A stretch of 5,822 nucleotides of DNA. Source: Nitrososphaerota archaeon (GTDB lineage: Archaea; Thermoproteota; Nitrososphaeria; Nitrososphaerales; JAGGXQ01). The stretch's first letter is position 1. The number at the start of each line of letters is the position of its first letter. A program made the position numbers and the translations under genes. Below, in pieces: positions 4,033 to 5,822 of the stretch. Below the pieces are notes generated by a model that worked only from the letters and a program-made list of their open reading frames with translations, ran no database searches and had not been told where the DNA came from. The stretch covers positions 1-5,822 of the forward strand of contig JAGGXQ010000049.1 of assembly GCA_021162925.1 (NCBI GenBank). Direction: 5' to 3'.

Positions 4033-5822
4033 CTACTCCTGGAAACCCCAGAAGTACTCCTCGAGCCTCGTAACCCCTAGGATCTCGTCGAAGCTGTACC
4101 CCAGGGCGTCCATTATCTGCTCGAACGTGCTCCTAAGGTAGTCTATGTACTTGTCGACGTCTATCTCGTCCAGCTTCGCCACCTCCACCGGCTTCACCCC
4201 CGGAGGGGTGTTGGTCTTGACGAACCTGATTATGTCGCCGGCCTTTATCTCCCTCCCCTTCCTCATCAGTATCTCGGCCGCCTTTACGTGCTGGGGCTTG
4301 ACCTTGTACTTGTTCGGGGGCATGCTCAACATCACGCTGAACGCCAGATCTTCGATGCTCACCTCCCTCCTCTTGAGCTTCAGGTAGCTCTCCTTGACTA
4401 TGCTCCTTATCTCCTCCCTGACCTTCGAGAAGTCCTCCTCCGTCTTGACCTTGCTCAATGCCTCTATGACCTTGAGGAACTCGCGCTTTATGAACGGGGG
4501 GACGTGGCTCTTCTTGCCGGTCAGGCCCTTTATGTCGACGCTCCCATCCTCGAGCACCCCCAGGTAGTTCTTCTTCCTCTGGCTGAAGGCCACGTACCTG
4601 TACACCTTGTCGAGATCGAGCTCTATCCCCATCTCCCTTTCGGCCCATTCGCTTATCTCCCTTATCTGCTCCTCCCTCGGATTCTCAAGGAAGACCGAAT
4701 CCGTGTCCGAGTAAATTACCTTGATGCCGAGCTCTTCACACTTCTTTATCGTGGATTTTATCACGTACCTCCCCAGGGCGGCGGTCGCATCCGCAACCGG
4801 GAGGCAGTAGAGCGGGAAGGTCTCCGCCCCCATGACGCCGTAGCTCGCGTTCAGTATTACCTTGAGGGACTGGCTTATCACCTCGTAGAGGCTCCTCTCC
4901 TCCTTGCTCAGCCCCTCGCCTTTCGCCACCTTCTTGTAGTACTTCACCCTCAGGTCCCTCAGGGAGCCTATGGTCAGGCTCGTCAGCCCCTTCCTCTTCT
5001 TACAGACCCAATGCTTCGTTTCGGGTATGAGGTTGCTCTTGCACTCCTCGTGGGGGCAGTTGACCGTTTCGTAGGATAGGTTGTAGACCTTGATTATGCT
5101 CGGGTACAGGCTCGCGAAGTCCAGCACGGGGACGTTAAAGTGAACCCCCGGAACGGGCTCTACCACGATCCCTCCCCTGTACTTCTTGCCCTTTATTATG
5201 GCCCTAGATGAAGCTCCCCCCTTTATCTCGAGCTCCTCCCTCCTCGGAACCAGGGCGTTCATGAGCCTGTGCTCGTAGAAGAGCATGCTCCTTATCCAGT
5301 TCGAAACCCCGACCCTCGCCACGTCCTCCAGGGGCATCTTCGCAACCCTGGAGATGGTGACGAGCACCTTGATCAGCAGGTCGTCGTCGAACGAGGTCAG
5401 CTCGTAGGTGAGCTCGGCGTCCCTGAAGCAGTACTCGGCGAGCTTGGCGTAGCCCAGCTTGTTTATCTCGGATTCCAGCTTCACCTTCCCCTTTCCGAGT
5501 ATCGCCTCCCCTATCCCGTTCAGGGTGTACTCGCTGTACTTGTTCCCGAACGCGTAGACCTGGATCGAGCGGTTGGTGAACACCTTGTAGAGGTCGATGT
5601 GGATGCCGTGCTTGAGGTAGGCCTGCTCCCTCCCCAGGCTTATGGGTACCTCCTCCTTTTCGAACCCGAGCCTTAGAGCCCTGTGGTAAAGGTAGGGGAG
5701 ATCGAAGTCGTCCCCGTTGAAGGTTACGACGCACGGGTAATCCAAAAGGGCCTCGAAGATCGAGTAGAGCATCTCCCTTTCGTTGTCGAACGCCTTAACC
5801 TCGACCCCCTCCAGCCCTCCCC
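4033..5822 (-). CDS. polB: Family B DNA polymerase, PolB1 (Dpo1) type (partial, N-terminus outside window)
   Basis: Replicative-type DNA polymerase with 3'-5' proofreading. The frame is open to the right edge; 595 codons are visible, and the N-terminal domain and Exo I motif are missing. Numbering from the Met at 5770-5772: Exo II N19-x3-F23-D24; Exo III Y114-x3-D118; Y198-x-G200-G201 linking exonuclease and polymerase domains; motif A D218-x4-Y223; motif B K304-x3-N308 with Y311-G312; motif C Y354-S-D356-T-D358; KKNY at 400-403. All catalytic aspartates visible are intact, so this is an active enzyme and not an inactivated paralogue. No intein interrupts motifs A, B or C. The stretch from motif A through the C-terminus (SLYPSII, YVAFS, PQHVKAA, LRSTFEQI) follows Sulfolobus Dpo1 closely, from memory. 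A Cys/His cluster, C239-x4-C244 with H254-x2-C257, sits in the fingers and may bind zinc. That Met is internal: the residues before it (VEVKAFDNERE) continue the conserved exonuclease domain. Confidence 0.95.
   Translation of the reverse strand, partial: GGLEGVEVKAFDNEREMLYSIFEALLDYPCVVTFNGDDFDLPYLYHRALRLGFEKEEVPISLGREQAYLKHGIHIDLYKVFTNRSIQVYAFGNKYSEYTLNGIGEAILGKGKVKLESEINKLGYAKLAEYCFRDAELTYELTSFDDDLLIKVLVTISRVAKMPLEDVARVGVSNWIRSMLFYEHRLMNALVPRREELEIKGGASSRAIIKGKKYRGGIVVEPVPGVHFNVPVLDFASLYPSIIKVYNLSYETVNCPHEECKSNLIPETKHWVCKKRKGLTSLTIGSLRDLRVKYYKKVAKGEGLSKEERSLYEVISQSLKVILNASYGVMGAETFPLYCLPVADATAALGRYVIKSTIKKCEELGIKVIYSDTDSVFLENPREEQIREISEWAEREMGIELDLDKVYRYVAFSQRKKNYLGVLEDGSVDIKGLTGKKSHVPPFIKREFLKVIEALSKVKTEEDFSKVREEIRSIVKESYLKLKRREVSIEDLAFSVMLSMPPNKYKVKPQHVKAAEILMRKGREIKAGDIIRFVKTNTPPGVKPVEVAKLDEIDVDKYIDYLRSTFEQIMDALGYSFDEILGVTRLEEYFWGFQE

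Noticed and set aside
4288..5079. Long plus-strand open frame of 263 codons
   Set aside because: It lies fully antisense to the conserved polymerase core. Its Leu/Pro/Val-rich translation has no recognisable motif and is what the GC-rich third positions of the polymerase gene would produce.
5204..5734. Minus-strand open frame of 176 codons inside the polymerase gene
   Set aside because: It is out of frame with the polymerase and gives an Arg/Gly-rich, motif-free product. The polymerase frame carries the Exo II and Exo III motifs over the same bases.
5770..5772. ATG as the true start of the DNA polymerase
   Set aside because: The open frame continues upstream to the window edge with conserved exonuclease-domain residues, and Exo I and the N-terminal domain would be missing.
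4033..5822. Intein in the polymerase
   Set aside because: Archaeal PolB genes often carry inteins at motifs A, B or C, but here all three motifs are continuous with normal spacing.
3336..5822. A defence or mobile module made of the polymerase and the PLD-like protein
   Set aside because: The polymerase is a standard chromosomal PolB1, the PLD-like protein is predicted to act outside the cell, each gene seems to have its own promoter, and there are no mobile-element, toxin or CRISPR features nearby.
1..5822. tRNA, rRNA, CRISPR repeats or insertion-sequence ends
   Set aside because: Reading both strands I found no cloverleaf with T-arm consensus, no rRNA-like sequence, no regularly spaced repeats and no transposase or terminal inverted repeats. 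Nearly all the DNA is protein-coding.

Overview
The window reads as chromosomal DNA from a (hyper)thermophilic archaeon of the TACK group. The support is a PolB1-type family B DNA polymerase, a threonyl-tRNA synthetase with the archaea-specific N-terminal editing domain, a CDP-alcohol phosphotransferase of the archaeal ether-lipid type, and archaeal TATA boxes about 26 nt upstream of start codons. Arginine is encoded mostly by AGG, ATA is common for isoleucine, and the DNA is moderately GC-rich, all common in thermophilic archaea. I cannot fix the lineage. The polymerase fingers segment carries a Cys/His cluster that I associate from memory with thaumarchaeal and korarchaeal relatives rather than Sulfolobus, and ThrRS is a single full-length chain rather than the split pair of Sulfolobus and Aeropyrum.

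Layout: (1) at the left edge, minus strand, the N-terminal 119 codons of a CDP-alcohol phosphotransferase that runs out of the window; (2) a 41 bp divergent promoter region; (3) on the plus strand, a 67-residue Cys/His protein followed 19 bp later by thrS; (4) on the minus strand, converging on thrS with a 20 bp overlap of coding ends, an agmatinase/arginase-family gene; (5) upstream of it on the minus strand, a membrane-anchored, Thr-rich-stalked phospholipase-D-fold protein; (6) upstream of that, the C-terminal 595 codons of a PolB1 DNA polymerase whose start lies beyond the right edge.

The genes are housekeeping functions (lipid synthesis, tRNA charging, polyamine or arginine metabolism, replication) plus one exported protein of unknown role. 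They do not form one obvious pathway. Each of the five start codons in the window has its own TATA-like box at a spacing that predicts leaderless or near-leaderless mRNA, so each gene appears to have its own promoter even where genes are under 40 bp apart. No stretch of more than 300 bases lacks a gene. I saw no tRNA, rRNA, CRISPR array, insertion sequence or clear terminator, and no strong candidate for a new multi-gene system. The points most worth a second look are the interleaved divergent promoter, the promoters embedded in the ends of upstream genes, the small Cys/His protein and the stalked single-HKD protein.
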